Source: Algibacter sp045066735 (GTDB taxonomy: Bacteria; Bacteroidota; Bacteroidia; Flavobacteriales; Flavobacteriaceae). Taken from it: a DNA stretch of 64,000 nucleotides. Each line of letters starts with the position of its first letter. The stretch's first letter is position 1. Shown here piece after piece: positions 39,001 through 46,809 of this stretch. Position numbers and translations under genes: made by a program. The notes beneath the pieces were generated by a model, which saw only the letters and a program-made list of their open reading frames with translations, had not been told where the DNA came from and ran no database searches. Location of the stretch: positions 434,001-498,000 of the forward strand of contig NZ_JBISHH010000026.1 of the NCBI RefSeq assembly GCF_045066735.1, read 5' to 3'.

Positions 39001-39702
39001 TTATTTAATATAAAAGCAGATATTGCTGCTTACGGAAAAGTAATCGGTGGAGGTCTTTCTATTGGTGCGATTGCAGGAAATAGTACTTGGATGGATGCTA
39101 TTGATGGTGGTTTCTGGAAATACGGAGATAAATCTTATCCTGAAGTAGGTGTTACTTATTTTGCAGGTACTTTCGTTCGTCACCCACTTGCTTTAGCAGC
39201 TTCTAAGGCTTCTTTAATTTTTATGAAAGAACAAGGGCCCGAATTACAGACTAGGTTAACAGCTATGACTGAAAGTTTAGTTTCAGATTTAATTGTTGAA
39301 ATCAAAAAACGTAAGCTTCCAATAGAAGTTAATTATTTTGGTTCTTTATGGCGATTAAAGTTTTTAGAGGAAATACCGTATTCTGAATTACTTTTTGTTT
39401 TAATGAGAGAAAAAGGAATTCACATTTGGGATGGTTTTCCTTGTTTTATTACTAACGCATATAACGAACAAGATATAAATAAGCTTAAAAACCTATTTAT
39501 TTCTTGTTTAGATGAACTTATATCCGCAGGTGTTTTTGAAGCTAAATCAGGCGCTATTACCAAAATAGATAAAGTGTTTACTAAAACGTTAAATCAGCCT
39601 CCGGTAGAAGGTGCAAAACTTGGTTTAGATGAACAGGGTAATCCCGCATGGTTTATTGAAGATATTAAAACGGAAAGTGGCTTTGCCAAAATAGAATTAT
39701 AG
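33052..39702 (+). CDS. Hybrid NRPS-PKS: A-PCP-KS-AT-ACP-aminotransferase
   Basis: A 2216-residue megasynthase. Adenylation (about 21-510): IIYTSGSTGKPKG near 168, FDIMVLEIF, YGPTET near 305, Lys498 in NGK. PCP Ser555 (MGGTSL). Ketosynthase from about 614: Cys784 (SACSTS), His920 (HGTATP), His959 (NMGHL). Acyltransferase from about 1134: GHSVGE Ser1230 and HAFHS 1326-1330, the malonyl-CoA type. ACP Ser1556 (LGLDSL). A Gln/Pro/Ala-rich linker follows (about 1600-1720), then a class III PLP aminotransferase (about 1760-2190; FDEVITGF Asp1968, Lys1996 in YGKVIGGG). There is no C, KR or DH domain. It should activate an amino acid, extend it with one malonate and turn the beta-ketone into a beta-amine, as AMT domains do in iturin/mycosubtilin-type synthetases. 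It is the first gene of the biosynthetic operon. Confidence 0.93.
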   Translation: MQKMKPTYRIKGPNLEYPQSTLHELLEKQSQAYPNAIALEFDDVKISYKELQIKINKTAHYLKEKGVRPGQIIAISLDRSLDLFVSIFAVLQCGAAYVPIDNSYPTKRFEIIVTDSEASYVICKSTKTDLSDSSKNIFVEDVAKHIKDKPSDSLDLKVEPSSVAYIIYTSGSTGKPKGVQVSHLNIINLVFSMGIDPGINRDDKIFALTSISFDIMVLEIFLPLLHGACVVLVDEETRLDGELLLEKALRHQITIMWGTPSIWQLLLDSDWKIPLNIKALIGGEPVPLNLANKLLELCSELWNIYGPTETSVCAFLTRIFKDQAQITIGKPVANTHAYLLDDKGNHVNEGEVGEIVIGGDGVSLGYLNRPELNTASFVDDHFVAKNKMYFSGDLGKLLPNGQMLCLGRRDQQVKIRGHRIELGEIEKVIETLPNIKKNAVLVNNLKSGEPRLVAYLQSATADKDSNIVRNQLEEILPESMIPSIFIWLNEFPITTNGKIDKEKLPQPKYVRPDSAPLFKKPRTKLEKDIASIWSEQLQVPSIGIDDNFFEMGGTSLLTQKVATLMRKRFKLKIPVTKIYQHPTIKEIAEYIENDDKTASSIDYSKAKKNKTSSDVAIIGMAGRFPGAESIDELWDVLKNGKETTSFFTPEELDRSISEYLRNDPLYVGARGIVPSVKEFDAKFFGLNKKLAEAMDPQQRLFLEIAWEALEQSGHLPKHYKGSIGVYSGTGTNTYYKNNVLPNKELLKQVGVLQANTVNEKDYISSRTAYHLNLKGPAVSVHSACSTSLLAIAEAADAIRNGRCDVALAGGSSITAPIHSGHLYEEGSMLSPDGHCRSFDENGKGTVFSDGAGVVLLKSLEDAIADGDIVYGVIKGVGINNDGGNKGSFTAPSTEGQAGAISNALLDAGIAPSEISYIEAHGTATPIGDPIEIEGLKMAFGKQAVNGYCAIGSIKSNMGHLTAAAGVAGVIKTILALRYKQIPASLGFEKPNPSIDFENSPFYVNNKLTPWESNGLRKAGISSFGVGGTNVHIVVEEYHNEQKTSSASRPLQLLPWSAKTQKSLQGYQSELGNYLKTNSDFSLADVAHSLVNTRDSFTNRGFVIAENIEDASNKLTFEDNKNIKTNLLSITSSELAFLFPGQGAQYLQMGKSLYTEEKIFKEAVDKCAELLKSYLKLDIRQIIYPDENSEEAELKLKDTKYTQPALFVVEYALSQLWMSWGIKPTLLCGHSVGEFVAAHLAGIFTLEDALHLITMRGKLVSELPGGSMLSVRSNIEVVKNIIPETLSVAAINSDHLIVVSGPDSEIESFSKVLDAENIANKLLITSHAFHSTMMNPVLDVFETEVKKIRLSVPRLPIVSTVTGDWLTDTEATSSKYWTNHLRATVNFSGAMETVLKLEDTLLLEVGPGRALTTLSMQKTGLKSLASITSLSFPKENETAHHSVLSALGTLWLHGVEPNWSSFYGEQTRQKLLLPSYVFDRKPCWVEPLSIELDANKEINNIVNTEDQSIDLVHNTDYKFMRKPILLNKISEIIEENSGVEIEANDFNHSFLELGLDSLVLTQMAITFKNEFNTPITFRQLNDELGSPNLLADYIDEILPKEVYAPAPTVSPVQAQAPVNYAAPSTPSLQPINVVSNPNQNTALGLIAQQLQLLGKQMELLQGNDNTVAQAQPAPVAQQQKPVIAPVIIDPEDLSEDEKKEHQKPFGASPKIEKKSTGISSSQKTFLDNLIESYNTKTAGSKAYAQRHRSHMSDPRVVSGFKPETKELIYPIVVERSSGNRLWDLDNNEYIDTLNGFGSCLFGHQPDFIKEALHKQIESGYEVGPQHPLAGEVCELLSEFTGHERVALCNTGSEAVLGAMRIARTVTGRSLIVAFSGSYHGINDEALVRGSKKLKTFPAAAGILSQSVQNVLVLEYGTDESLEIIRQRSHELAAVVVEPVQSRRPEFQPIEFLNKVREITKASETALVFDEVITGFRMHPGGAQALFNIKADIAAYGKVIGGGLSIGAIAGNSTWMDAIDGGFWKYGDKSYPEVGVTYFAGTFVRHPLALAASKASLIFMKEQGPELQTRLTAMTESLVSDLIVEIKKRKLPIEVNYFGSLWRLKFLEEIPYSELLFVLMREKGIHIWDGFPCFITNAYNEQDINKLKNLFISCLDELISAGVFEAKSGAITKIDKVFTKTLNQPPVEGAKLGLDEQGNPAWFIEDIKTESGFAKIEL

Positions 39703-39831
39703 AAAAATAAAAAAAAGTTTTTAGTGTTGATGAATTATTTACGCTAAAACAATATTTTTATGTAAGAAAACTATTTTTTTTGCGACTAGATTAAGTATTT
39801 TGAGTGCAAATTAATGTAAAACCGTAATACG

Positions 39832-42800
39832 TTGAGTAATATTAATAATTTCAACCCTTTTATTGGACCAGAACTTGAAAAGGTAATCCCTATAACTCAG
39901 TCTCAAGCAGAGTTATGGATTAGTTGTAGTTTAGGAGGGATTGAAGCTAATAGAGCTTATAATGAATCTATATCTCTCGTTTTGAAAGGAGAGATAAATC
40001 ATTTTGCTTTACAGAAAGCTTTACTAACATTAGTGCAGCGGCATGAATCTTTACGTTCTGTTTTTAGTCATGACGGGCGTTTTATGAGCGTTATGAAATT
40101 TGTTCCTTTGGACATTAAACACCATGATTTATCACAGTTTAAGTCGAGTGAACAAAAGCAAATTATATCAAATTTAGTATTAGAAGAAGCAAACTATCTA
40201 TTCGATTTAATTAGGGGGCCACTTATTAGATTTACTCTTCTTGTAAAGAACGATCAGGAACATGAGTTATTAATAACCGCCCACCATATTATATGCGATG
40301 GCTGGTCTTTCGGTATTATGCTCGAAGAATTAGGGGAGCTTTATTCGGCTTATGCTACTAATAAAACACCTAATCTTCCTGAAGCGGACGACTATAGTGA
40401 TTATGTAGATAATTTAATTGCATACTCAGGAAGCGAAGAAAATCTTAAAACTGAAAAGTATTGGCTAGATCAATACCAATCATTAATACCCGAACTTACC
40501 TTACCTACAGATTTTACTAGGCCAGAGCTTAGAACTTTTAAAAGTGAGCGTTTAGATTTTTCAATTGATAAAAGGTTATTAGCTGAATTAAAAAAAATAG
40601 GCATACAATCTGGCTGTAGTTTTGTAACGACACTCATGGCTGCCTTTGAGGTTTTTCTTTGTAAGGAAACCGGACAGGATGATATTGTATTAGGTTTACC
40701 GGCTGCGGGGCAAGCGGTAACAGGTAAAACACAATTAATAGGGCATTGTGTTAATTTATTGCCTTTACGTAGTAAAATAAATACGTCTTTCTCCTTTAAA
40801 GAGTATCTAAAATATAGAAAAAATTCGGTTTTTGATGCTTACGATCATCAGCAGCTAAGTTTTGGAGAGTTATTGCAAAAGCTTCCATTGCATAGAGATC
40901 CGTCACGAGTACCTCTAGTTCCTGTTGTTTTTAATATTGATATGGGCATGACGGGGCGTGTTCATTTTGAAGGCTTAGAATACAAGTTAATAAGTAACCC
41001 GAGAACCTCAGAAACTTTCGAACTTTTTTTGAATGCTACCGGCAGTGAGGAAGCATTTGTTCTAGAGTGGTCTTACAATGTAGCACTTTTCAAACCATCG
41101 ACTATAGAGCGTATGATGGCTTCTTTTGAAGAGATATTAAAATCAATTGTTGAGAATTCAGGTGTTACCATTGGAGAAATTGTAAAGGTTGATGATGCTC
41201 CATATAAAAAATTAAACCAAACCGATACTATTTATCCTCAATTGACTTTACATGATCTAATTTTAAATGGGGTTAAAACTTTTGGTGAAAAGCAAGCGTT
41301 GAAATTTGAAAACACCGAAATTTCATATCAAGATTTAGAGATTCAAGTTAATCAGCTTTCTCATTATTTTATAGAACAAGGTATTAGTTCTGGAGATATA
41401 GTAGGAGTGGCATTACCACGCTCAATAGAGCTTGTTGTTTCTCTAATTGCTTTAATGCAATGTGGAGCAACATATTTACCATTAGATCCAAATTACCCTA
41501 TCAATCGATTAGAGTTTATGTTGGATGATTCAGGAGCGAATTTCCTTATTTCATCTAAAACATTTTCATTAAGTTTAAAAACAAATGCATCAGTGTTATT
41601 ATATGAAGATGTATTTTCAAGTTTATCAAAATATACTTCAACACCACCTTCTTTTAATTTAAGTAACAATCAGGTTGCTTATATACTCTATACTTCAGGT
41701 TCTACAGGTAAGCCTAAAGGTGTATCTGTAACACATAAAAATTTAGTCAACTTTTTGTATAGTATGATGCTGGAACCTGGCATTGAGGAAGGAGATAGGT
41801 TATTGTCGATTACAACAATTTCATTTGATATTGCTGGTCTTGAGCTTTTTCTTCCTTTGTTAGTAGGCGCTACATTGGTAATAGCTAACGATGATACGGC
41901 TAGAGATAGTCGATTAATGTTAGCACTTTTAAAGCAAGAACGCATAACAATGCTGCAAGCAACGCCAACAACTTGGCAAATGTTATTAGATGCAGGGTGG
42001 GAAAAAGCATTGCCTATTAAAGCACTTTGTGGAGGCGAAATGTTACCGTTGCCTTTAGCAAAAAAAATACTAGATAGGGTAGATGAGTTATGGAATGTGT
42101 ATGGACCAACAGAAACCACAATATGGTCTACTGTAAACCAAATTAAATCAAATGATGAACAAATCACCATTGGTAAGCCTATAGCAAATACTCAAGTTTT
42201 TCTGCTAAACTCTCAAGGTTTATTGGTAGAGGCAGGGAAAACTGGAGAAATTTGTATTGCCGGAGATGGTGTGGCCAAAGGTTATTGGAAACGTCCAGAA
42301 CTTACAAATGAGAAGTTTATCAAAAATACTTTTAATAAAGATGATAGTACCAAACTTTACCGAACAGGAGATTTAGGTAAATTATTGCCATCGGGAGAAC
42401 TTTTGTGTTTAGGAAGAATAGATCATCAGGTAAAAATTCGAGGACACCGTATTGAGTTAGGAGAGATTGAGGAGGCGTTGGATGAGGAGAGTGAAATTAT
42501 ATCATCTGTTTTGATTGTTAATTCAAACCGTTTGATTGCATTTGTTATCACCAAAGATACTCATGCTTTTTCTGAAGAAAATATTACGAATTGGAAAAAG
42601 AATCTTGCTAATAAACTTCCAGATTATATGGTGCCGCAAGATTATAATCAGGTAACTCAATTTCCAAAAACATTAAATGGTAAAATAGATAGAAAGTCTT
42701 TATTAGAAAATGCTTCAGAAAAAAAAGGAGCAGCCCATTTTACAGCACCTCGAAGCAAAACAGAACAAATTGTATCGGCTATTTGGAAGGTGTGTTTAGA

Positions 42801-43806
42801 ACTTGATAATATTGATATTTTTACCAATTTTTTCGAACTAGGCGGACACTCTCTCATTGCTGTTAAAGTTATGGTGAGTTTGGAAAAGGAAACTGGAGAA
42901 AATTATCCGCTTTCTTCTTTGTTAGAATATCCAACCATTGAGAAATTAGCCAAATTTATAGATTCAGGCAAAGATTTATCAACATGGAGTTCTCTCACAC
43001 CTATAAAGACTTCAGGAAGTAAAGCGCCATTATATGTTGTGCATGGTGCCGATCATAATGTTTTAATTTTCGAAACGTTATCAAGAACACTAGATAAAGA
43101 GCAACCTGTTTATGGATTGCAAGCAAAAGGCCTTAACGGAACTGATGAGCCTCACGATTCTGTAGAAAAAATGGCAGCGCACTATGTTTCCGAGATTGTA
43201 GAGTCTAATCCAACTGGCCCGTATGCTATTGCAGGATATTCGTTTGGTGGAATTATTGCTTATGAAATGGCTAAGATTTTAAAAGCTCAAAACAAAAAAG
43301 TAGCGTCGTTAATTTTACTAGATAGCTACGTGTATCCAACTTTTAACTATCCTGTTTCCTTTAAGAAAACAAGTGTGCATTTGTCGTACAGTTTAGGTCA
43401 AGCCGCTTTTGTTGTTAAAATGATGCTTGAGGATAGAAAGAATTTTGATCGATGGTTAGATATTATACAAGCAAAGTTTAAATCGCTTTACTTAAGAATT
43501 AAACTAGGCCGCGAAGCACAGCATAAATTAGAGAAACCTTGGCCTTTGGAGCTAGATGATAAGCATAAATTGGCTGTGTATAATTATCAAATTACTCCCG
43601 AAGCATTAGAATTAGATTTAATTAAGGTTGAAGATGACAATATATTTTACGCACATGATACCAATTATTTAGGTTGGAAGGAGATAGCGCAAGGTGGCGT
43701 AATAAAACATGTTATACCTGGTAATCATAAAAATATGTTTCAAAGTCCAAATGATGAAATTCTTGGTAAAACGTTACAACATATTTTAGATCGAGATTAT
43801 GAATGA
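39832..43806 (+). CDS. NRPS termination module: C-A-PCP-TE
   Basis: A 1324-residue synthetase. Condensation domain (about 15-440): HHIICDG with His152/Asp156. Adenylation (about 470-965): LYTSGSTGKPKG near 620, FDIAGLELF, YGPTETTIW near 757, Lys951. PCP Ser1007 (LGGHSL). Thioesterase (about 1040-1320): GYSFGG with Ser1137 and His1299 in NHKNM. Aligning the pocket by eye gives the code D-I-L-Q-C-G-V-I-W-K, very close to the glycine signature I recall. The start is TTG, the only usable initiator: a TAA lies 12 bp upstream in frame and the next ATG is inside the C domain. It would join the beta-amino product of the upstream enzyme to its own amino acid and release it. It overlaps the PPTase gene by 8 bp. 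Confidence 0.92.
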   Translation: MSNINNFNPFIGPELEKVIPITQSQAELWISCSLGGIEANRAYNESISLVLKGEINHFALQKALLTLVQRHESLRSVFSHDGRFMSVMKFVPLDIKHHDLSQFKSSEQKQIISNLVLEEANYLFDLIRGPLIRFTLLVKNDQEHELLITAHHIICDGWSFGIMLEELGELYSAYATNKTPNLPEADDYSDYVDNLIAYSGSEENLKTEKYWLDQYQSLIPELTLPTDFTRPELRTFKSERLDFSIDKRLLAELKKIGIQSGCSFVTTLMAAFEVFLCKETGQDDIVLGLPAAGQAVTGKTQLIGHCVNLLPLRSKINTSFSFKEYLKYRKNSVFDAYDHQQLSFGELLQKLPLHRDPSRVPLVPVVFNIDMGMTGRVHFEGLEYKLISNPRTSETFELFLNATGSEEAFVLEWSYNVALFKPSTIERMMASFEEILKSIVENSGVTIGEIVKVDDAPYKKLNQTDTIYPQLTLHDLILNGVKTFGEKQALKFENTEISYQDLEIQVNQLSHYFIEQGISSGDIVGVALPRSIELVVSLIALMQCGATYLPLDPNYPINRLEFMLDDSGANFLISSKTFSLSLKTNASVLLYEDVFSSLSKYTSTPPSFNLSNNQVAYILYTSGSTGKPKGVSVTHKNLVNFLYSMMLEPGIEEGDRLLSITTISFDIAGLELFLPLLVGATLVIANDDTARDSRLMLALLKQERITMLQATPTTWQMLLDAGWEKALPIKALCGGEMLPLPLAKKILDRVDELWNVYGPTETTIWSTVNQIKSNDEQITIGKPIANTQVFLLNSQGLLVEAGKTGEICIAGDGVAKGYWKRPELTNEKFIKNTFNKDDSTKLYRTGDLGKLLPSGELLCLGRIDHQVKIRGHRIELGEIEEALDEESEIISSVLIVNSNRLIAFVITKDTHAFSEENITNWKKNLANKLPDYMVPQDYNQVTQFPKTLNGKIDRKSLLENASEKKGAAHFTAPRSKTEQIVSAIWKVCLELDNIDIFTNFFELGGHSLIAVKVMVSLEKETGENYPLSSLLEYPTIEKLAKFIDSGKDLSTWSSLTPIKTSGSKAPLYVVHGADHNVLIFETLSRTLDKEQPVYGLQAKGLNGTDEPHDSVEKMAAHYVSEIVESNPTGPYAIAGYSFGGIIAYEMAKILKAQNKKVASLILLDSYVYPTFNYPVSFKKTSVHLSYSLGQAAFVVKMMLEDRKNFDRWLDIIQAKFKSLYLRIKLGREAQHKLEKPWPLELDDKHKLAVYNYQITPEALELDLIKVEDDNIFYAHDTNYLGWKEIAQGGVIKHVIPGNHKNMFQSPNDEILGKTLQHILDRDYE

Positions 43807-44569
43807 TTCTAAAATTAAAATATGTTGTCAAACAATAAAACTACCTGAGCGTAAAATTTATGATACTGACATAGATATAGAAGGCTTCAAGCTTTTTAAA
43901 TTTAAAATTTCCGATTATATCGCGGTTATTTCTGAATTGAAAAAACTGTTAAATGCTCAGGAAATTGATAGAGCAGAAAGGTATTATCATCAACATGACA
44001 GTCAGAGATTTATAATATCTAAAGCTATATTAAAACTTATTTTAGCTAAGGAAATTGGAACCGATGTTTCGACAGTAAAATTTAGTAAAAACTCTAATAA
44101 AAAGCCATATTTGGCTTTGCATCCCGAATTGCATTTTAATGTGTCTCATGCTAAAAACTATGCGCTAATCGTTATAGGAACTCGACCAGTTGGTGTAGAT
44201 GTGGAGTGTATTTCTAAAGATTTTAATTTCACAGAAATTTTACCAACGGTGTTTAGTAAGCCTGAAATGAATGAGGTTCTAAACGCAGCAAATAAAAATC
44301 TGGAATTTTATAAATTATGGACGAGAAAGGAGGCTGTTGTAAAGGCAACAGGTAACGGGATAGATGATAACCTTATAAAAATTAATATTTTAGATGGTGA
44401 TAATGTTGTCGAATATAATGATTTGGGTGTAAAGCAATCTATGCAAGTGGTTAGTTTTGCTGTTGACCAAGATTATATAGGAGCCATAGCGTTTAAAGAG
44501 GGTCGAGTAGGTGTTAAGAACATAATACTTTACCCTCTAGATATTTTTTTAAAAGGTGTTATTCATTAA
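43799..44569 (+). CDS. Sfp-type 4'-phosphopantetheinyl transferase
   Basis: A 256-residue protein with the PPTase signatures KFSKNSNKKPYLA, LHFNVSHAKNYALI, PVGVDVECIS (Mg2+-binding Asp/Glu) and FYKLWTRKEAVVKATG. It transfers the phosphopantetheine arm from CoA to carrier-protein serines, here the three carrier domains of the upstream synthetases. The ATG overlaps the NRPS stop (ATGAATGA), so translation is coupled and a dedicated role is very likely. Its 3' end overlaps the convergent response-regulator gene by 11 bp. Confidence 0.92.
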   Translation: MNDSKIKICCQTIKLPERKIYDTDIDIEGFKLFKFKISDYIAVISELKKLLNAQEIDRAERYYHQHDSQRFIISKAILKLILAKEIGTDVSTVKFSKNSNKKPYLALHPELHFNVSHAKNYALIVIGTRPVGVDVECISKDFNFTEILPTVFSKPEMNEVLNAANKNLEFYKLWTRKEAVVKATGNGIDDNLIKINILDGDNVVEYNDLGVKQSMQVVSFAVDQDYIGAIAFKEGRVGVKNIILYPLDIFLKGVIH

Positions 44570-44951
44570 AGATAACGTCTTTTAGTTTTTCTAATGTTAT
44601 AGGTTTTACAATATAGTTACTGTCAATGTTATAGTTTTTTGCTCGTTCTATATCGGCTTCGTTATTAGAACTTGTAAGAATAAAAATGTCTATTTTCTCT
44701 TTTACAGGAATTTCTTTAAAGGCATCTAGAAATTGCCAACCATCCCAAACTGGCATATTTAAATCTAGAAGTATCAAGTCTGGTAATTTTTCTCCACTAG
44801 AAATTATAGCTTTTAGTTTAGTAAAAGCGTCTTTTCCGTTAGAGCATATTAAAATCGATTCTACAAGTCCCGTTAGATTTAAAAAACGTTTGGTAATATA
44901 AACGTGTGTTGGATCGTCTTCAATAATACAGGCTAAATTAATTTTTTTCAT
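44559..44951 (-). CDS. Single-domain response regulator (CheY-like)
   Basis: A 130-residue receiver domain only: acidic pocket IIEDDPTH, phospho-acceptor Asp63 (LILLDLNMPVWDG), FILTSSN and the final Lys in YIVKPIT. No output domain, so it probably works by protein interaction. It overlaps the end of the upstream kinase gene by 14 bp, indicating a coupled pair. It runs head-on into the PPTase gene with an 11-bp overlap and no terminator. Confidence 0.93.
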   Translation of the reverse strand: MKKINLACIIEDDPTHVYITKRFLNLTGLVESILICSNGKDAFTKLKAIISSGEKLPDLILLDLNMPVWDGWQFLDAFKEIPVKEKIDIFILTSSNNEADIERAKNYNIDSNYIVKPITLEKLKDVIFNE

Positions 44952-46809
44952 GTTTAAAAAATACTTTAAAAGTGGTTCCTTTGTTTAGTTTGCTAGTTAC
45001 TTCTATTTTTCCTCCTATGGTTTCTATTTGGTTTTTTGTAATAAATAAACCAATACCTCGGGCATCTTCATTGTCGTGAAATGTTTTATACATTCCAAAC
45101 AATTTTTTCTTATGTAAGTCAAGATCAATTCCTATGCCGTTATCGGTAAAGGAAATAATTACATAAGGCCCTTTTTTTTCAGAGTTAATACTTAAAAAGC
45201 TATCGCGCTCATTAGAGCTGTATTTAATAGCGTTAGTTATAAAGTTTAAAATAATACTTTCTACATAGGCCGGAATACCCAGAACTTTTATGTTTTTTTC
45301 AGTATTATCAGTAATTTTTATATTATTCTTTTCTGCAATTGGAGAAAGTGAGGAAATTTGTTTTTTGATGATATTACTTAAAGGTATTAATGTTAAATTA
45401 TCGTTTGATGATAAATTAATTTTAACAACCTCAGATAAATGGCTAATGGTTTCTTCTAAATTAGTAGAAGACGTCTCTAATAGCTGAATCATTTCATTTT
45501 CAAAAAGTTCAGGCTCATCATCTTTTAGTATTTGTAATAAGGCTGAAATACCTCCAGAATGCGATCGTAAGTTGTGAGATACGATATGCGCAAAATTTTT
45601 AAGACGATCATTTTGATCTTGTGTAATTGAAATAATACGTTTTAAAGCGGTTTCTTGCTCTTTTAGGAGCGTGATGTCTATTATTTGAGAAATAAAATAA
45701 AGGACCTCGCTATCTGTATCTCTTACAACAGAAACGGCAAGATGAATATTAACAATATGTCCTTTTTTATGAAAATAGCGTTTATCTACTTTGTAGTGGT
45801 CTTTTGTTTCATTAATAATATCCTCTATTAAAGTTGCATCTATATTTAAATCGTCAGGATGCGTGATATCTTGAAAGCTTAATGCATTAAGTTCTTCTTT
45901 GGTGTATCCTAGTATATCACAAAGAGTTTGGTTTATTTTTATCCATTTGCCTTGTTTATCAAACAAAGCCATACCAATAGCCGCATTTTCAAAATTACCT
46001 CTAAAGGCTTGTTCACTCTGCTCTAGTTTTATTTGGTATTTTTTTAGGTCGTCAATATCTTGTATTGTGCCGTAAACTCTATTGTAGTTGTTTTTAATTT
46101 TCTCAGGAATACCAATAACCTTTACCCATTTATATTCGCCTTGTAAAGTAACAATTTGTAATTCTTTGTTAAAGGGTTCTCCAAAATTAAGAGCTCTAAA
46201 AACAAGCTCTGTAATTTTAGTTCTACTAGAGCCTTCTTTGTAAAAATTAATACTAGTTTCAAGGTTGGGTTCATAATCTAAAGATACACCATGTATATTT
46301 TTAGTGGTGTTACTCCATTTTATAGTTTTATTTTCTACAGACATGTCCCAAAAACCAATATTGGCTTCTTGGTTGCACCTGTTTAGAAACTCCTCATTCT
46401 CTTTAAGTGCTGTAATCTCTAGATGAGAGCCCACCATTCTAATGGCTTTGCCTTCATTATTTCTAATAGCCATGCCTTTAGATCTAATCCACACCGTTCG
46501 TCCTTTTTTATGCGTATAGCGCAGTACTTGGTCGTAAGGGGTATTAGGGTCTTTAACATGTTGGTTAAAGTTTATTATTGCAGCTTTTAAATCGTCTTGG
46601 TTTATAATGTCTCGCCATGCAGAAGATTTGTGTGGCATTTTTTCAGGGCTATATCCCAGAATTTCCCAAAAACGATTATTCATCCATTCGTTTTCATGAT
46701 TTTCAAGATCCGAATACCATATACCGTCTAATGAGTTTTTTTCTATAAACTCGAAGATTTTTGGATCTGTTTTTAAAGAACGATAAAGTTCTTTTTGTAA
46801 ATAGTTCAT
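44938..46809 (-). CDS. Multi-PAS soluble sensor histidine kinase
   Basis: A 623-residue protein without transmembrane segments. Three PAS-type domains lie at about 15-130 (SLDGIWYSDLENHENEWMN, ILGYSPEKM), 135-255 (ANIGFWDMSVENKTIKWS) and 265-385 (AAIGMALFDKQGKWIKINQ, ILGYTKEEL), each with PAC-like ends. The histidine box is FAHIVSHNLRSHSGG and the ATPase part has IILNFITNAIKYSS, DNGIGID and ARGIGLFITKNQIETIGGKI. It senses a cytoplasmic signal and phosphorylates the coupled CheY-like protein downstream. The adjacent natural-product operon is on the other strand; functional linkage is only a guess. Confidence 0.9.
   Translation of the reverse strand: MNYLQKELYRSLKTDPKIFEFIEKNSLDGIWYSDLENHENEWMNNRFWEILGYSPEKMPHKSSAWRDIINQDDLKAAIINFNQHVKDPNTPYDQVLRYTHKKGRTVWIRSKGMAIRNNEGKAIRMVGSHLEITALKENEEFLNRCNQEANIGFWDMSVENKTIKWSNTTKNIHGVSLDYEPNLETSINFYKEGSSRTKITELVFRALNFGEPFNKELQIVTLQGEYKWVKVIGIPEKIKNNYNRVYGTIQDIDDLKKYQIKLEQSEQAFRGNFENAAIGMALFDKQGKWIKINQTLCDILGYTKEELNALSFQDITHPDDLNIDATLIEDIINETKDHYKVDKRYFHKKGHIVNIHLAVSVVRDTDSEVLYFISQIIDITLLKEQETALKRIISITQDQNDRLKNFAHIVSHNLRSHSGGISALLQILKDDEPELFENEMIQLLETSSTNLEETISHLSEVVKINLSSNDNLTLIPLSNIIKKQISSLSPIAEKNNIKITDNTEKNIKVLGIPAYVESIILNFITNAIKYSSNERDSFLSINSEKKGPYVIISFTDNGIGIDLDLHKKKLFGMYKTFHDNEDARGIGLFITKNQIETIGGKIEVTSKLNKGTTFKVFFKHEKN

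Noticed and set aside
41688..42170. 160-codon minus-strand open frame
   Set aside because: It is antisense to the conserved adenylation domain of the second synthetase, with no motif of its own.
31856..44569. Flexirubin or aryl-polyene pigment cluster
   Set aside because: There are no stand-alone KS/ACP/dehydratase or ammonia-lyase genes; the modular NRPS-PKS layout is different.
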